DNA of 25,087 bases from an uncultured Bacteroidales bacterium. Lineage in GTDB: Bacteria > Bacteroidota > Bacteroidia > Bacteroidales > Paludibacteraceae. The stretch covers positions 1 to 25,087 of the forward strand of contig CADCCH010000043.1 of NCBI GenBank assembly GCA_902799875.1. Reading direction: 5' to 3'. Numbering within the stretch: the first letter of the stretch is position 1; each line of letters opens with the position of its first letter. Position numbers and translations under genes: made by a program. The notes under the pieces are model-generated. The model saw only the letters and a program-made list of their open reading frames with translations, did not search any database and was not told where the DNA came from. Below, one piece after another: positions 4,519 through 15,700 of this stretch.

Positions 4519-5850
4519 TTATCCAAACAGCAGCCAGGCGATCAGGTAACCGATGCCGATGGAGACAAAGGTGGTGATGAAGCCGGCGAGTTGGAAGGAA
4601 TGGTTGATGACAAACTTACCGATGCGGGTGGTGCCGGTTCGGTCGAAGCCAATAGCGGCTACCTCCGTCGGGTAGTTCGGCAGGAAGAAATAGCCGTTGA
4701 CAGCCGGGAAGAGCGCCAGCAGGATATGCGGCGGCACGCCGAGCGCCAAACCGACCGGATAGAGGGTCTTCGCCGTAGCAGCCTGCGAGAAGAGCATGAT
4801 GCTGAACAGGAACAGCGGTATCGCGAACAGGATCGGCCATGAGGTGAAGATACCGGCTACGGATCCCATGATGACCTCTTGGTTACCAAGGAAGAAGGTG
4901 CTACCCATCCACGCCACACCGAAGATTGACACCATGGCGTTCATACCGGACGCAAAGACGTTGCCTTTGACCGCCACGCGCACGTCTGCTTTGCCGACAA
5001 AGAGGATCAAGGCGGCGATACTCATCATGATGATCTCGATGATATAGTTCATGTTCATCGGTTCGCCTCGGAAACTCGGTCGCATGGCGGGGATAGAGCC
5101 GAAGAGGACTACCAGAATCACGCCCAGCAGGAACGCTAATACCGCCCACATAGCGCGCGGGTTATGTTCCGCCTTTTCTTCCTGAACGGCTTCTGTCTCG
5201 GGGTCAATCAGTCCCTCACGCACACGGCGTTGGTACTCAGGGTCTTCTTCCAGCGGTTTGCCGACGAAGTTCTGCACGAGTGCCGCCACAAAGATCGCGA
5301 TGAGCGAAGCCGGCACGGTGATGATCATGATCTCCTTAATACCGATTCCCGCCCCACCGAGCATGGTGGAGGATAAGATAGCCGCCGTAGCCGCCGACAC
5401 CGGTGAGCCGGTGATACCCAAGGACGCCGCAATCGTGGAGACGGCGAGCGGTCGTTCCGGGCGCACTTTCTCCTTGTAGGCTATCTCCGAGATAATCGGC
5501 AACAGCGCATAACAGGTATGGGCAGTGCCTGCTAAGAAACAGAACAGCCAGGTCACGAAGGGAGCATAGAAGGTGATCCGACTCGGGTGACGGCGGAGGA
5601 TTTTCGCTGCGATCTGCACCATATAATCCAATCCACCTGCGGCTTGCAGTGCCGCAGAGGCGGTGATGACGCTGACGATGATCAGCATCACATCGACGGG
5701 TATCACTCCGGGTTCGAGCCCGAAGCAGAAGACGAGGATGAACACGCCTACCATGCCGTAGATACCGAGGCCGATAGACCCTACTTTCGCGCCGATGAAG
5801 ATCATCGTCAGCACGACGAGCAGTTGCAGAATAATAAGAAACGTAGCCAT
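4519..5850 (-). CDS. Anaerobic C4-dicarboxylate transporter, DcuA/DcuB family
   Basis: Encodes 443 residues from the ATG at 5848-5850 (MATFLIILQLLVVL); the frame is open 51 bp further up but that part lies inside the preceding gene. The family exchanges fumarate, malate or aspartate for succinate in the inner membrane of anaerobes using fumarate respiration, which fits a Bacteroidales fermenter. Evidence is the series of about ten hydrophobic segments and family motifs such as FLAGTAHTCYALLPII (about 105-120), the GITGSPVSAATAA stretch and the C-terminal PNYPTEVAAIGFDRTGTT. The start is one base after the stop of the lipoprotein gene, so translation is probably coupled. A DcuA or DcuB choice cannot be made from sequence alone. 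Confidence 0.92.
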   Translation of the reverse strand: MATFLIILQLLVVLTMIFIGAKVGSIGLGIYGMVGVFILVFCFGLEPGVIPVDVMLIIVSVITASAALQAAGGLDYMVQIAAKILRRHPSRITFYAPFVTWLFCFLAGTAHTCYALLPIISEIAYKEKVRPERPLAVSTIAASLGITGSPVSAATAAILSSTMLGGAGIGIKEIMIITVPASLIAIFVAALVQNFVGKPLEEDPEYQRRVREGLIDPETEAVQEEKAEHNPRAMWAVLAFLLGVILVVLFGSIPAMRPSFRGEPMNMNYIIEIIMMSIAALILFVGKADVRVAVKGNVFASGMNAMVSIFGVAWMGSTFFLGNQEVIMGSVAGIFTSWPILFAIPLFLFSIMLFSQAATAKTLYPVGLALGVPPHILLALFPAVNGYFFLPNYPTEVAAIGFDRTGTTRIGKFVINHSFQLAGFITTFVSIGIGYLIAWLLFG

Positions 5851-5851
5851 G

Positions 5852-6340
5852 TTATTGCATTTTTTTCCACTCCGGTGTGTAGGGAGCGGTAATATAACCA
5901 AGCGGAGAATCGTTGCGGAAGGGGAAAGTGGAGGTAGCCACGAAGATGCGTTTCAGGTCCGGAGAATAGAAACGCAGTTGGACGTTACCGCCTCCCCCCG
6001 CAGCGGGTGAGATAAAGAGCCAATAGAGGTCGTAGTCCGCCTTGTAGGTAGCGATACCTCGACATTCGTTGCCGATGAAAGCAGCGAGGGTTCCTTTCGA
6101 CTTAGTAAAGGAGACTTTGACGATTGACGTCATGGATGCGGACATGTCATTATCGCCGGTGATGACCCAATTGGGATTCGGTGTGTCTCCCGGAGTAACA
6201 AAAGGATCAACCGGTTCGCTTTCTTTGTCCTTCTTACAGCCCGCAAAGAAGACCGTTAGCACTGTTAGAAGTGCGACCGCTAACGCTGTTAGACCGACCT
6301 TTGGTCTGTTAGATTTTTTTACCTGTAACATATTGTTCAT
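5852..6340 (-). CDS. Small envelope lipoprotein with an 'ECRG' domain
   Basis: Encodes 162 residues. After a basic N-terminus and a hydrophobic segment comes the lipobox FFAGC with Cys35, then a charged linker (KKDKESEPVDPF). Residues 60-150 form one domain with IGNECRGIATYKADYDLYWLFISP and VQLRFYSPDLKRIF. The same pattern (YRNECVG, then VRFQLWQASTGKVF) appears in the C-terminal part of the giant surface protein, so this may be a stand-alone copy of that domain. Starts at ATG 6338-6340 or the ATG three codons in. It sits one base before the transporter gene. Function unknown; I infer outer-membrane or periplasmic location. Confidence 0.75.
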   Translation of the reverse strand: MNNMLQVKKSNRPKVGLTALAVALLTVLTVFFAGCKKDKESEPVDPFVTPGDTPNPNWVITGDNDMSASMTSIVKVSFTKSKGTLAAFIGNECRGIATYKADYDLYWLFISPAAGGGGNVQLRFYSPDLKRIFVATSTFPFRNDSPLGYITAPYTPEWKKMQ

Positions 6341-6500
6341 TGTTTTGAATTATTCTACATTTAGTCTTCGATTATTCGTTCCGGCGCACGTGCGCCACCT
6401 TGCGATTTTCCACCGCCTACCGGCATGCTACTCGCGCAAAGGGTTTGACCAACGATAACGAATGTCTGCACGGACATGGAAGGTTGTGAATATTGCTTTC
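6341..6500. other. Intergenic spacer with a 14-bp palindrome
   Basis: The 160-bp gap between the FISUMP-like gene and the lipoprotein gene contains the perfect palindrome GGCGCACGTGCGCC (6383-6396) and a small inverted repeat ATGTC/GACAT (about 6462-6478). I see no clear -7 box or terminator, so the two genes may be in one transcript. Confidence 0.45.
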
Positions 6501-7856
6501 TCATAATTTCTGCCCTCCTATGCTATATGGTTCACCATTGATGAGCAAGACCACACGTCCTTCACGCAATAGTTTTGCACTCTTCGTTTTCATTTCTTCG
6601 TTCTCTAACCCTGTCGTGACACTCGTTATCCGGCGGATATGCAGCGAAGCGGGCATACCGCGATAGACAGGAGCCGGACTCGGTTGACCGGGATCAACCA
6701 GCCAATACGCCCGGAAGCCTTTCATGCTCTTGCCATCCGCGATAGGCCAGTAGAGCACATCGTCCGCTCCGAGGAAGAGGTTATAATGGTTCAGTTCCTC
6801 AATATGGGTCATCGGATAGAAACCACGGAAAGTCACCTTCGCATCGCCCGTCTGACCGGCAGCGCTACCAGTTCCCCAAACGATATTATCGAATTTCAGG
6901 AACGACAGGTCATCACCGGAGGTCCAACGGATCATGTACGGTACGCCTTTGGTTAACTGATCGCCGGTCAGAGGTGAGAGTTGGAGTTGCAACTCATTGC
7001 CCGAACCGGTCTCCACCACTCTGCCGCCATCGAAGGTGAAGATCTCCGCGCCTGCCAAAGGCGAAGCGGCGATGCTGTTCACATTAAAGGGCAGACATAT
7101 CGTATTGAAATAACCGTCCTTATAGAGCGTACGTTTCATGAGCGCATAGTCTTTCGTGCTGGCCGCAGCGAACTTAGAGGAGAAAGTGGTTGCATCATCG
7201 TTCTCGTCCAACACGGTTACCGTCTGCGCCAAGCGAACGCTGTAGTACATCGTCGTGTCATAGGACTGTTTGTTATGGATTGTTAATTCCTCAAATTGGA
7301 TAACATAAGCCTTCTCCGATGCACTCGGATTTGGGGTAGAAGACCAGTAATTACCTTGCAAATTTACATTATCCGTTTTGTATGATCCGTCATTATAACC
7401 ATAGCCATCCGCCGGCAAGAACACTGCACCGGCAGCCGACATCTGTGCCCATTCAGCAGAACTGTATATGTTCTCTTCGAAATGAGCATGGTTGCCGATA
7501 AAAGACAAGCCTTCGGGTAACACAAAGTTATCCGGAAGAATGATAAGACCAGGCTTGCCATTTACGGTACCCAGCGAATTCCCGTTAACATCACGGGTTA
7601 CCAACAGATACGACCATTCGCTACTGGTCAACGCCCTCCATCCGTCATGCTCCAAAGATGGGATCTCACGCCACTTGAACAAATTGGATGTAGCATCCCT
7701 CTGCTCGTTCTCGTCCGCCAGCGTTACATAGACGCCCGGTCCTACGGAGAATACTCCTTTCGGGGCGGTTGCTCCTACTGTGCCTGCTGCCGAAAGCAGC
7801 AGGGCACAAAGAGCAAGGATTTTATAATTTCTTTCCCGTAACATCATATTTCTCAT
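6501..7856 (-). CDS. Secreted FISUMP-like protein with a CTD-type tail
   Basis: Encodes 451 residues, with an N-terminal signal peptide (MRNMMLRERNYKILALCALL..., cleavage near VGA-TA). Residues about 35-215 have a pattern of the FISUMP type: GVYVTLADEN..., WRALTSSEWSYLL, then GNYWSSTPNP and a final SVRLAQ. A second part (about 235-400) is beta-rich. The last 22 residues, REGRVVLLINGEPYSIGGQKL, resemble the short C-terminal sorting tails of Bacteroidales secreted proteins, suggesting T9SS export to the surface. The start overlaps the end of the preceding gene by 35 bp, so they are coupled. Substrate unknown. Confidence 0.75.
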   Translation of the reverse strand: MRNMMLRERNYKILALCALLLSAAGTVGATAPKGVFSVGPGVYVTLADENEQRDATSNLFKWREIPSLEHDGWRALTSSEWSYLLVTRDVNGNSLGTVNGKPGLIILPDNFVLPEGLSFIGNHAHFEENIYSSAEWAQMSAAGAVFLPADGYGYNDGSYKTDNVNLQGNYWSSTPNPSASEKAYVIQFEELTIHNKQSYDTTMYYSVRLAQTVTVLDENDDATTFSSKFAAASTKDYALMKRTLYKDGYFNTICLPFNVNSIAASPLAGAEIFTFDGGRVVETGSGNELQLQLSPLTGDQLTKGVPYMIRWTSGDDLSFLKFDNIVWGTGSAAGQTGDAKVTFRGFYPMTHIEELNHYNLFLGADDVLYWPIADGKSMKGFRAYWLVDPGQPSPAPVYRGMPASLHIRRITSVTTGLENEEMKTKSAKLLREGRVVLLINGEPYSIGGQKL

Positions 7857-9750
7857 TGTTTCGGATAATTACTACATGGTTGTTCTCGATGATCTTATAA
7901 ACACCGGTCTCATCGGCAGGACGAAGCATGATTGGTGCTTTCAGACTACCTGCATGGCTATCGGTCGAGTACATGATGGCGCCATTTTCGGGTTGGAGTG
8001 TCTGTCCGTCCATCTCGAAGCGGAGCGTGCCGATCTTATCGCTCTGGATGGTGAGGAAGTAATATGTTTCCTCATCAATCGTGAGCGGTGTAGCAACCGC
8101 AGCGAGTTCATCACCTACATAGACGCGGATATCCTTTGTACATTGTACATCGTCACTTTGTACCTTCGCAATCACGGTCATGTTGGTTGCAGCCTTCGGG
8201 TTACTGAATACAGACGGATGACTGCTGTTATCCTGAGCGCGACGCGGAGCTTTGGAAGGAGACTGACGATAGAACGGGATGGTGACAGTGCCCGGTGCCA
8301 TGCGACGGAAGAGGTATCCTTCTCCCGGACGCAGCGCAGTGAGGTTACCTTCCCAGCGATTGTTAGCCGAGAAAGTAGCGAAGCGGTCATGTGCTTTGAT
8401 GAGGTCACCCTGAGTAGCGTTGTCGTAATAGCCTGCCAATGCTTCGGTAAGCGGTGTTGCTTGGTCGAACAGACACGGCATCGGATTCCATTTGCCGTTA
8501 CCGCTGACGGATATCTTCATCGAATCTTCAGGCAGTTTCTCACCCGCGATACGGATGGTATTACCTGCTGCGCTAAGCACCATATAGGTTTGCGAGAAAT
8601 GCAAGGTTTCAAGCGTACCCGCAAAGTAGCCTGTTGCCGCATCATAGTCGCTGAACAGACAGGAGTTGGAGTTCTTGATCTTGTCATTAGCCACCCACGG
8701 GTCATTCGCCGTCATACAAGCCGCCATGGAACCGCCGGTCTTGGTCAGATCGAGATTCAGGGATATCCAGTTCCAGCCCTTCTCGATAGCGATATGCTGC
8801 ATTTCACTTCCGCTGGTCATGAGGATAATCGGTTTTCCGTCGTCGCAGCCATAGACATAGCCATGCTCGAAGAGGATATTGCGACTTGCTGTGAGATCAA
8901 AGACTTTACCGGTCGAAGCCTGCCAGAGTTGGAAGCGAACAGGTTGACGGTTCATATCATCGTTACCATAAACAGTGATGAAGGCCTTGGATGTACTGGT
9001 GATATCGTCAAAGGTGACATTTTCTTTACCGACACACTCATTGCGGTAGAGCGCATAGACGATATCATTCGGGTCGGTGTCATAGACCGATTGATCGAGC
9101 ATGACTTGTGCGCAGACAGACATATTGAGCGGATACTTGCCTTTATCCACACCGTCGTACGGCGGTATCGCCTCTATATTGAATTCGATACGGAGCGGTT
9201 CGCTCAGTCCGTCTTCATCGGTCAGATAGATCACATCCGAATAAAGACCTACGGCTATATTGGCATCGAACGTAAGCGTCAGCGTTATCTCGTCAGTCGG
9301 TTCAATAGAGCCGCTGGGTGCATCTACTGACAGCCAGTCCGGCATGGACTCGACGGTGTACTGATGACGCTTTCCTGAGTAGTTGACAACGCGAATGGTA
9401 CGTGTGACGGATTCGTCTTTACCATAGATAGCCTTGGCGCTAATCTCTTTTTTCGCCCATTTGACAGCATTGCGATCGACGAAGGTAGTCCATGTCACAG
9501 GCGAAGCCATCGGGTTACCGTTGAGGTCCTCCACGTCACGGACGGTGATATAGATGGTCTGTTTGTTAATCTCGCGGTCACGCATGTTGAGATTGATAAG
9601 GAGTTCGTCGTTATTGAATGACCAGTCAAAGTTCATCTTGGTAAGCTGTCCAATATCCTTAACAGGCGCCGAGAGGGTTCTATCGCCCAGATCCATCACG
9701 TCGGAGGAGTCGGATACGCTGACAATGAGCGGTTGTACTTTCTCAACCAC
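7822..9750 (-). CDS. C-terminal part of the giant surface protein (second frame)
   Basis: The frame at 7822-9750 (642 codons) continues the protein coded from 16937. It has an alternative GTG codon at 9748-9750 but no convincing ribosome-binding site. Contents: a beta domain ending NKQTIYITVRDVEDLNGNPM; a BACON-like domain (MPDWLSVDAPSG... near residue 115-190); an 'ECRG'-like domain (YRNECVG) near 225-290; a WNWISLNL domain; and a tail ending VVIIRNNEKYDVTGKKL, of the T9SS sorting type. Without this part the giant protein would lack its sorting tail. I read it as one gene with the next entry, interrupted by a one-base frame change near 9750. Confidence 0.75.
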   Translation of the reverse strand: MVEKVQPLIVSVSDSSDVMDLGDRTLSAPVKDIGQLTKMNFDWSFNNDELLINLNMRDREINKQTIYITVRDVEDLNGNPMASPVTWTTFVDRNAVKWAKKEISAKAIYGKDESVTRTIRVVNYSGKRHQYTVESMPDWLSVDAPSGSIEPTDEITLTLTFDANIAVGLYSDVIYLTDEDGLSEPLRIEFNIEAIPPYDGVDKGKYPLNMSVCAQVMLDQSVYDTDPNDIVYALYRNECVGKENVTFDDITSTSKAFITVYGNDDMNRQPVRFQLWQASTGKVFDLTASRNILFEHGYVYGCDDGKPIILMTSGSEMQHIAIEKGWNWISLNLDLTKTGGSMAACMTANDPWVANDKIKNSNSCLFSDYDAATGYFAGTLETLHFSQTYMVLSAAGNTIRIAGEKLPEDSMKISVSGNGKWNPMPCLFDQATPLTEALAGYYDNATQGDLIKAHDRFATFSANNRWEGNLTALRPGEGYLFRRMAPGTVTIPFYRQSPSKAPRRAQDNSSHPSVFSNPKAATNMTVIAKVQSDDVQCTKDIRVYVGDELAAVATPLTIDEETYYFLTIQSDKIGTLRFEMDGQTLQPENGAIMYSTDSHAGSLKAPIMLRPADETGVYKIIENNHVVIIRNNEKYDVTGKKL

Positions 9751-12700
9751 GAGAAGACTTGCTCCAGAATACCATTGTCATTCTCTTTCATCTCCACGAA
9801 CGGCAGATAAGCCATCAGACCCATTTCGTCACCTCTCGGAGAGATCGTTCCATAGGTCTTCATGAGCGATTGTGGCAGAGCTTGCTCGAAGATGATGAAC
9901 TCGTCTATATTACCGTCGAATCCAGCGCCTCCGAGATACATTTCTCCGCTGACCTCACCTATCTTGGTAGCAGCTGTAGAGACTTTCTGTTTGTCGTCCA
10001 GATAAACCGATGCATTATTGAACGCACGGTTGATGGTCACCGCGAAATGATGCCATGCGTTATCCGAATAATCACCGTCGATCTTCCATTCGTTCTCATA
10101 ACTTCTAAAGAAGACATTCCCGTTGCTGAGCACGAGTTCGGTGCCTTGTTTATCGGAGAGTCGTCCGGCAGAGAAGATAGTACCGTTTTTGCTCGGGGTC
10201 TTAAACCAGAACATCAGGGTCTCATCCTGCTTGTTGGAGCGCGACAAGAAAGCATCGTTCATCTTGACTATCTGTCCGTCCTTCACACGGAGCGATATAC
10301 CTTTCTGGTACTCCCAGTTAGCCTGGTAGGTATAGAGGGTAGCGCCATTGGCTTTGTCCGTCAAGGTAGATCCTTTACCTTCGTCCATCGGATAATATGC
10401 CACGAGTTCGCGTTCGTATCCGGTGAGGCGGGTCATATAGGTCTGTGTGATCTCGTCGGGAGCCAAAGCTTTGGTCCAGAGACGAACCTCCATCATGTTG
10501 CCGGCAAAGCCCTTACCGATAGAGATCGGCGCACTGCCGTTGAACTCTATATCTTCCTCAAACGGAGCAATCAAGGTATCTGTTACCTCTTTCGTTCCTG
10601 CGTAGAAACGTACCAAATGGTTCGTACGGTCATAGACTACAGCCACACGGGTAAAGCCGATCATCTTCTCCGGCAAGGTGTCGGAATAGATCGTTCCACT
10701 GCCTAATTTGGCAAACAGACGGTTATCTGCGGTCTTACCGAAACTGAAACGTCTGCGGCCTTTGGTGTCATAGTTGAAGAAGGTATATTCGGCTTCCGGA
10801 TCCTGCGGCCGTACCATCATATCGACTGTGAACGATTTGTCGGAGATAGAACGCAGCACTTTGGATTCTGCATAGGATTTTTCCGTGTCGATGAAATGGA
10901 GGGATATACCGGTGGATATACCGGTCTCGTTGGTATAGCCGACCAATTGGAAGTTATTATCCTCATCAAGGTAGTTTCCGGCGATCGGTTCATTGAATCG
11001 TAGCAACAGTTTGTCTCCTACGCCGAGAATGGAGTTAGCCGGCTCGGCTTCACCGAACACACGCGGTACGCGCGTATCCTTAATACCGCGCATTACTTCC
11101 GACGCGCGAGTAATGAATCCGTTACCATGACGGCAGAAAGCCACGGCGCGCAGGTCGTATTCCTGCTCCATCGGGTCGCGCTCACCGTAGAAACGGATGT
11201 TCTCGATACGGCCGCCGCTAATCATGGCCTTGTTGCCCGAAGCCAGAGCAAAGAGGCTGTCATTCGCGTAGTAAGAACACAAGTTGATCCAAGCATCATC
11301 ACTGCGGGTCGAGAGTTTGTATTGGAACTCGATATGGTCGAAGTTCTTGTAGTTCACATCAAATCCGTCGATCACAACAGGCAGATACCATCCTGTCGAG
11401 TCTTGCGGCGAGAGCGTATTCATGATCCATTTATCATGCGGTGCGGAGATATTTACCGGGCATGCTACCGGCATATAGTGAACGGAGAACGTGCATCGTG
11501 CCAACTCCGACATACTACATGTCGAGGTCAATGCTAACGTGATGTTCTCGAAGTCATAGCCTTCACCGGCATAGACCTCTACACGTTTGTTCATTATCGA
11601 ACCGCGGGTTAGAGCAAATTCGCGGGCTTCCTCTTGCACTTTGAGCTCAAACTTAAGCATGCCGGTACCCGAACCATAAGGCACTTCGCCTTCGTTGCTC
11701 ATTTGGATATTGAATACCGCGGGTTGATCTACCGGCACATTGCTGCGCTCATGTACGTCGATATCTAATTTCGGATTTTCCAATTTGAGCGTACCTGCCG
11801 AGAGAGGCACTTTCGGTGTATAGAATCGGGTCGAGTCCGGTCCCTGCCACGGGCAACGGGTAGCACCTCCGTTAACGAAATAGACATACGATCCATAACG
11901 GTAGTCACTGTCAGCACCCGTGAAATCACGGTTATCATCGGTTTGATCATTGAATTTGTTATTCTTGTCCACCACGCGATAAACAGAGACATTGAGATGA
12001 CTGTAATTGAAATCATCGTTTTTGAGGGTGAAACTGGCGGTTTTGGAATGACCGTGCGTGCTGGTAGCAGGACTCATGTTAAAGTCCGCATTGATGATAG
12101 GCGTGAACTCGAATTTCCAGGTAGCGGCAGAGGTTTTACCCAATACCTCCAACGGCTTGTTCTCGCCGGTATCCTTTTGCTTGAATGCGGTTTCCATGAG
12201 TTTGTCCATACCGGCTCTGTCGCCTTGTATGATGTTCAGGTCACCTTTAGGCAACGATCCTTTGAGCGACAATCCCGGATAGAATAGTTTCATATATTCG
12301 GAGCTGGAGGAATTGTAGGTCTCGGTGTGTGTCACGGTGGTAGCACCGCCTGTTGACCATGTACCTACCAGTTGGCTGTTTGATCCGCGGAGCGCATTGA
12401 TTTTCTCGCGTTCGTTCTTGATCAGTAATGAGAACCAGTTGACAAACTGACGGTTGTAGGCTGCTACTTCATCGTCATACACTTTCTCTCCATCCGGCAC
12501 AATCATTTCGTAATAGCCATCCATACCGAAGTTCTCGTCCTCAGGACCTACCTTACTCCAATAAGCCGGTTTGTTGGTCGCGATGGCAATACCTGCAACG
12601 GTAGCACTATCACCCGTCATGAGCAGGCTGTTACGCATCTGTACCAATTGCGGCAGGAGGGTCTGTTCGATATAACTCTGCGTATGAACAAACGTGGAAC

Positions 12701-15700
12701 TGATATACGAAGTAGCTCCGAACTCGGTACCGATAACGAGATAGTATTTCTGTCCGTTAGCATCCCTACCCTCAGCGATAGTGCGCATAGTACCGTCCGC
12801 AGCGCGTGCTGCAAGCGTGACATAGGTCAGAGAGTCAAGCGGCTGTACTGCATCCATCGCACCATACAGCACATTCTGGGTAGCACCGATATACACATCC
12901 GCATCGGCTCCTACCGAGAACGGATCGCCAGCGGTAGTGATACGCTCCGTTGTTTGGAAAGTATAGGTACCGTTATGCTTATAGACGAACGTATTGGTGA
13001 TAGGCAGCGTCATTGAATAGCTGGATGCCACCTCTGTAGGCATACCGGACCATACACCGCCTCCCATACCAGCGAAGGCACCCATATAGATATTGGCTCC
13101 CGAACCATATTTGAGAGTAATGCCCATACCGAAGGTGAGTTTGAGGTCCGTATTACAGTTGTAACTGTAGGAAGAACCTGCATCCAGATAAGCGGAACTA
13201 CCTGATCCGGGAGGATCACGCAAAATATCGAGCAAAATAACATCTCCGTGCGTAGAAGCTGCATATTCCTGTCCTTTCAGTTTATCGCCGGTGACGAAGG
13301 CTTTGAATGCCTGACTCTCGATGAAAGCACCCTCGTACTCAACCGACAGATCCAGTACGCGCAGCGCATTCTCGCCGGTCTTAACAAACGATACATAGTC
13401 TATGGGGATGGTGATCGTCGCCTGTCCCAAGGTATCCAGCTGATGAGTCTGAATCTCTGTATCCTTGGCGTCATGGAGACCGTTATAGACCTTGAGCGTA
13501 CCACCACGAAGCCGTACCTCCTCGTGTTTCGAAGAAGTAAGATCATTGTTGTAATAATAGTCCTCATGTGCGGTAACGCGGAACTGATAAGTATCCGAAT
13601 TGAAGACCGGCGCACCGAAAAGGTAATTGCAGGAGCCGTCGGGTTGCATCTCTACTACCGGCACCTCAATCTTCTCATTCAGAATATTCTGGCGGGTTAT
13701 GGTTTTCTCGCCGAAATAGGGTACCGGCATACCGTATTGCAGCTGCCTACAGGAGATAGCTATCGGGCTGTGATAGGTGATATTATACGTCCCGTTGTAA
13801 TAGACCTCCATGTCCCCGTAGGTATTAACATGGTGTTGCAAGGGGGCTTCGATCAAATCAATCGTTTCGCCGGTCTTGCCATCAGCATAGAGCGTCGCAT
13901 AACCTTTTGCGGTGGCCTGTGTGATCTTATATTTGACAGGGAAGAGATCTACATAATACTCTCCTGTTTTCACATCCGGATAGATGATGATGCGTTTCTT
14001 GTAGTACTCCGTGCGAGTAATACCCACCGAATCCGATCCTTCCTGAGTCAATACATCGTGACGCAGTTGGACGGTGACACTGTCGCGCAGCAGGTCGTCA
14101 TTAAAACGCACAATCTGGGAGATATTATCGCCTTCCAACTCTAATACCAATTTCAGGTCGTCACCGAGGTTGTTTTGACTTACACCGAAACCAAGCGGTT
14201 TTTCAGCTTGATCATTACCTCCGCATAAACGTCCGATAATACGTACTTTGGTCTGGTCATAGATACGTACTCCGGGCAGACGTTTATCCAGAGAGAGAAG
14301 ACTATCCTCCTTCTGAGTCAATTCGTTGATCGTATAGACAAAGCCGTCACGGTCGAAAATATGCCCCTCTTTGTATGCCTGCAGGGTGAACGGTGACTTC
14401 AACGGAACACGGAACTCGAAGTTACCGGACGCATCGGTCTTATAATACGTAGTACCGCTCTTGACGGGTATGCCGTTGAGCAGGAATTGTACATCGCGTA
14501 CCGGTATGGTAGAGTTCTCAAAGAGCACGCGACCCGAGAACGGCACAGAGGATATATTGGCAAAATTGACACCCTCGCGTACGCAGTCGTTCAAACCGAG
14601 CGTAATAGCAGCCGTTGGAGAGGAGGTGTTGTTGTATTGGAACTCCGCCGACATGCTGGTAGGCTGTATAGAATAAGCGTAACCTTCGCCGTAGATCAGG
14701 CTGTCGAGCAGGTAGTATCCGTCCTCGTTGGTAGTGACGGTCTGTACCGTCTTGCCCGTACTGGTACGAGAAGCGGTCACCGTTATATTCGGGCAAGCAG
14801 AGCCGTCCTCATAGCGCACATAACCGCTCACTTTGCCGTACGGGTTACGGGAACCTACCGCAACAACTTCTTGGGATTTGACAATACCATTACACTCGTA
14901 GGTCATCGTCAGGCGATAATCCCATTGCAGGGAGATAAAGGGGTTCGCTTCGCGGTCTTTAAACCAATTACCATCGTAGTTATCCACCAATACCGTCCAA
15001 GCTGTATCTTTGCCTGCAGGACGGGTCTCGATTTTGTACGAGCCCACATTGCCGTCCGTTGTTTGCCAGCGCAACAACACACCGTCGGAATAATCCCCTT
15101 TGGAGGCATAGAGAGTTTCGAGGTTCGCAGCCTCAGTAAAGTAGATGCTATCGCCCGTAATAGGCATATACTCCGTGTAATTGTGCGAACCGTATAACTG
15201 TTTCACGATGACACCCGTAGTATCAATAACAGTCGAATACTCATAGTGTACGCAAGGCGTATTGGCTACATCGCTATAATGAACATCGATATAATTTACC
15301 TTGTTAAAATCCGTGTACCCACTTTGTATCAAGCGGTCACGGGCCGCCTTTATACTGTCACTCGGAATCTCTATATATACAGTATCTTGCAACTCTTTAT
15401 AGACTTTACGGATTTTCAAAGTCTGATTATCATCCCAATAGAACCGGTCGTACGCAGGTTTTTTGACACTGCCGTCACCATCTATGCTCTCTTTGGCGAA
15501 CAAACGGATAGTGATATCCAGTTTGCGGGATTTCTCAAAATCTTCCGCCAAAGTATAAAAACCACCGCTGTATTTGTCGCTAAACGGCATCGGGTAGTAA
15601 TTTTTATCCGGAACAGAGTTGCCTTTTATCGCATAATCATGCCCTATCCATCCCCACTGCGAGGAGGAAACACGGCGCACGCGGTAATAGATGGTGTAAT

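Noticed and set aside
7876..9330. A long plus-strand frame of 484 codons opposite the giant protein gene
   Set aside because: It lies fully antisense to a gene with clear domains and a sorting tail. It has no recognisable domain, and its length follows from the codon bias of the opposite strand.
9696..9750. Programmed -1 ribosomal frameshift joining the two parts of the giant protein
   Set aside because: No X-XXY-YYZ slippery site or downstream structure is evident in the overlap. A sequence error or mutation is simpler.
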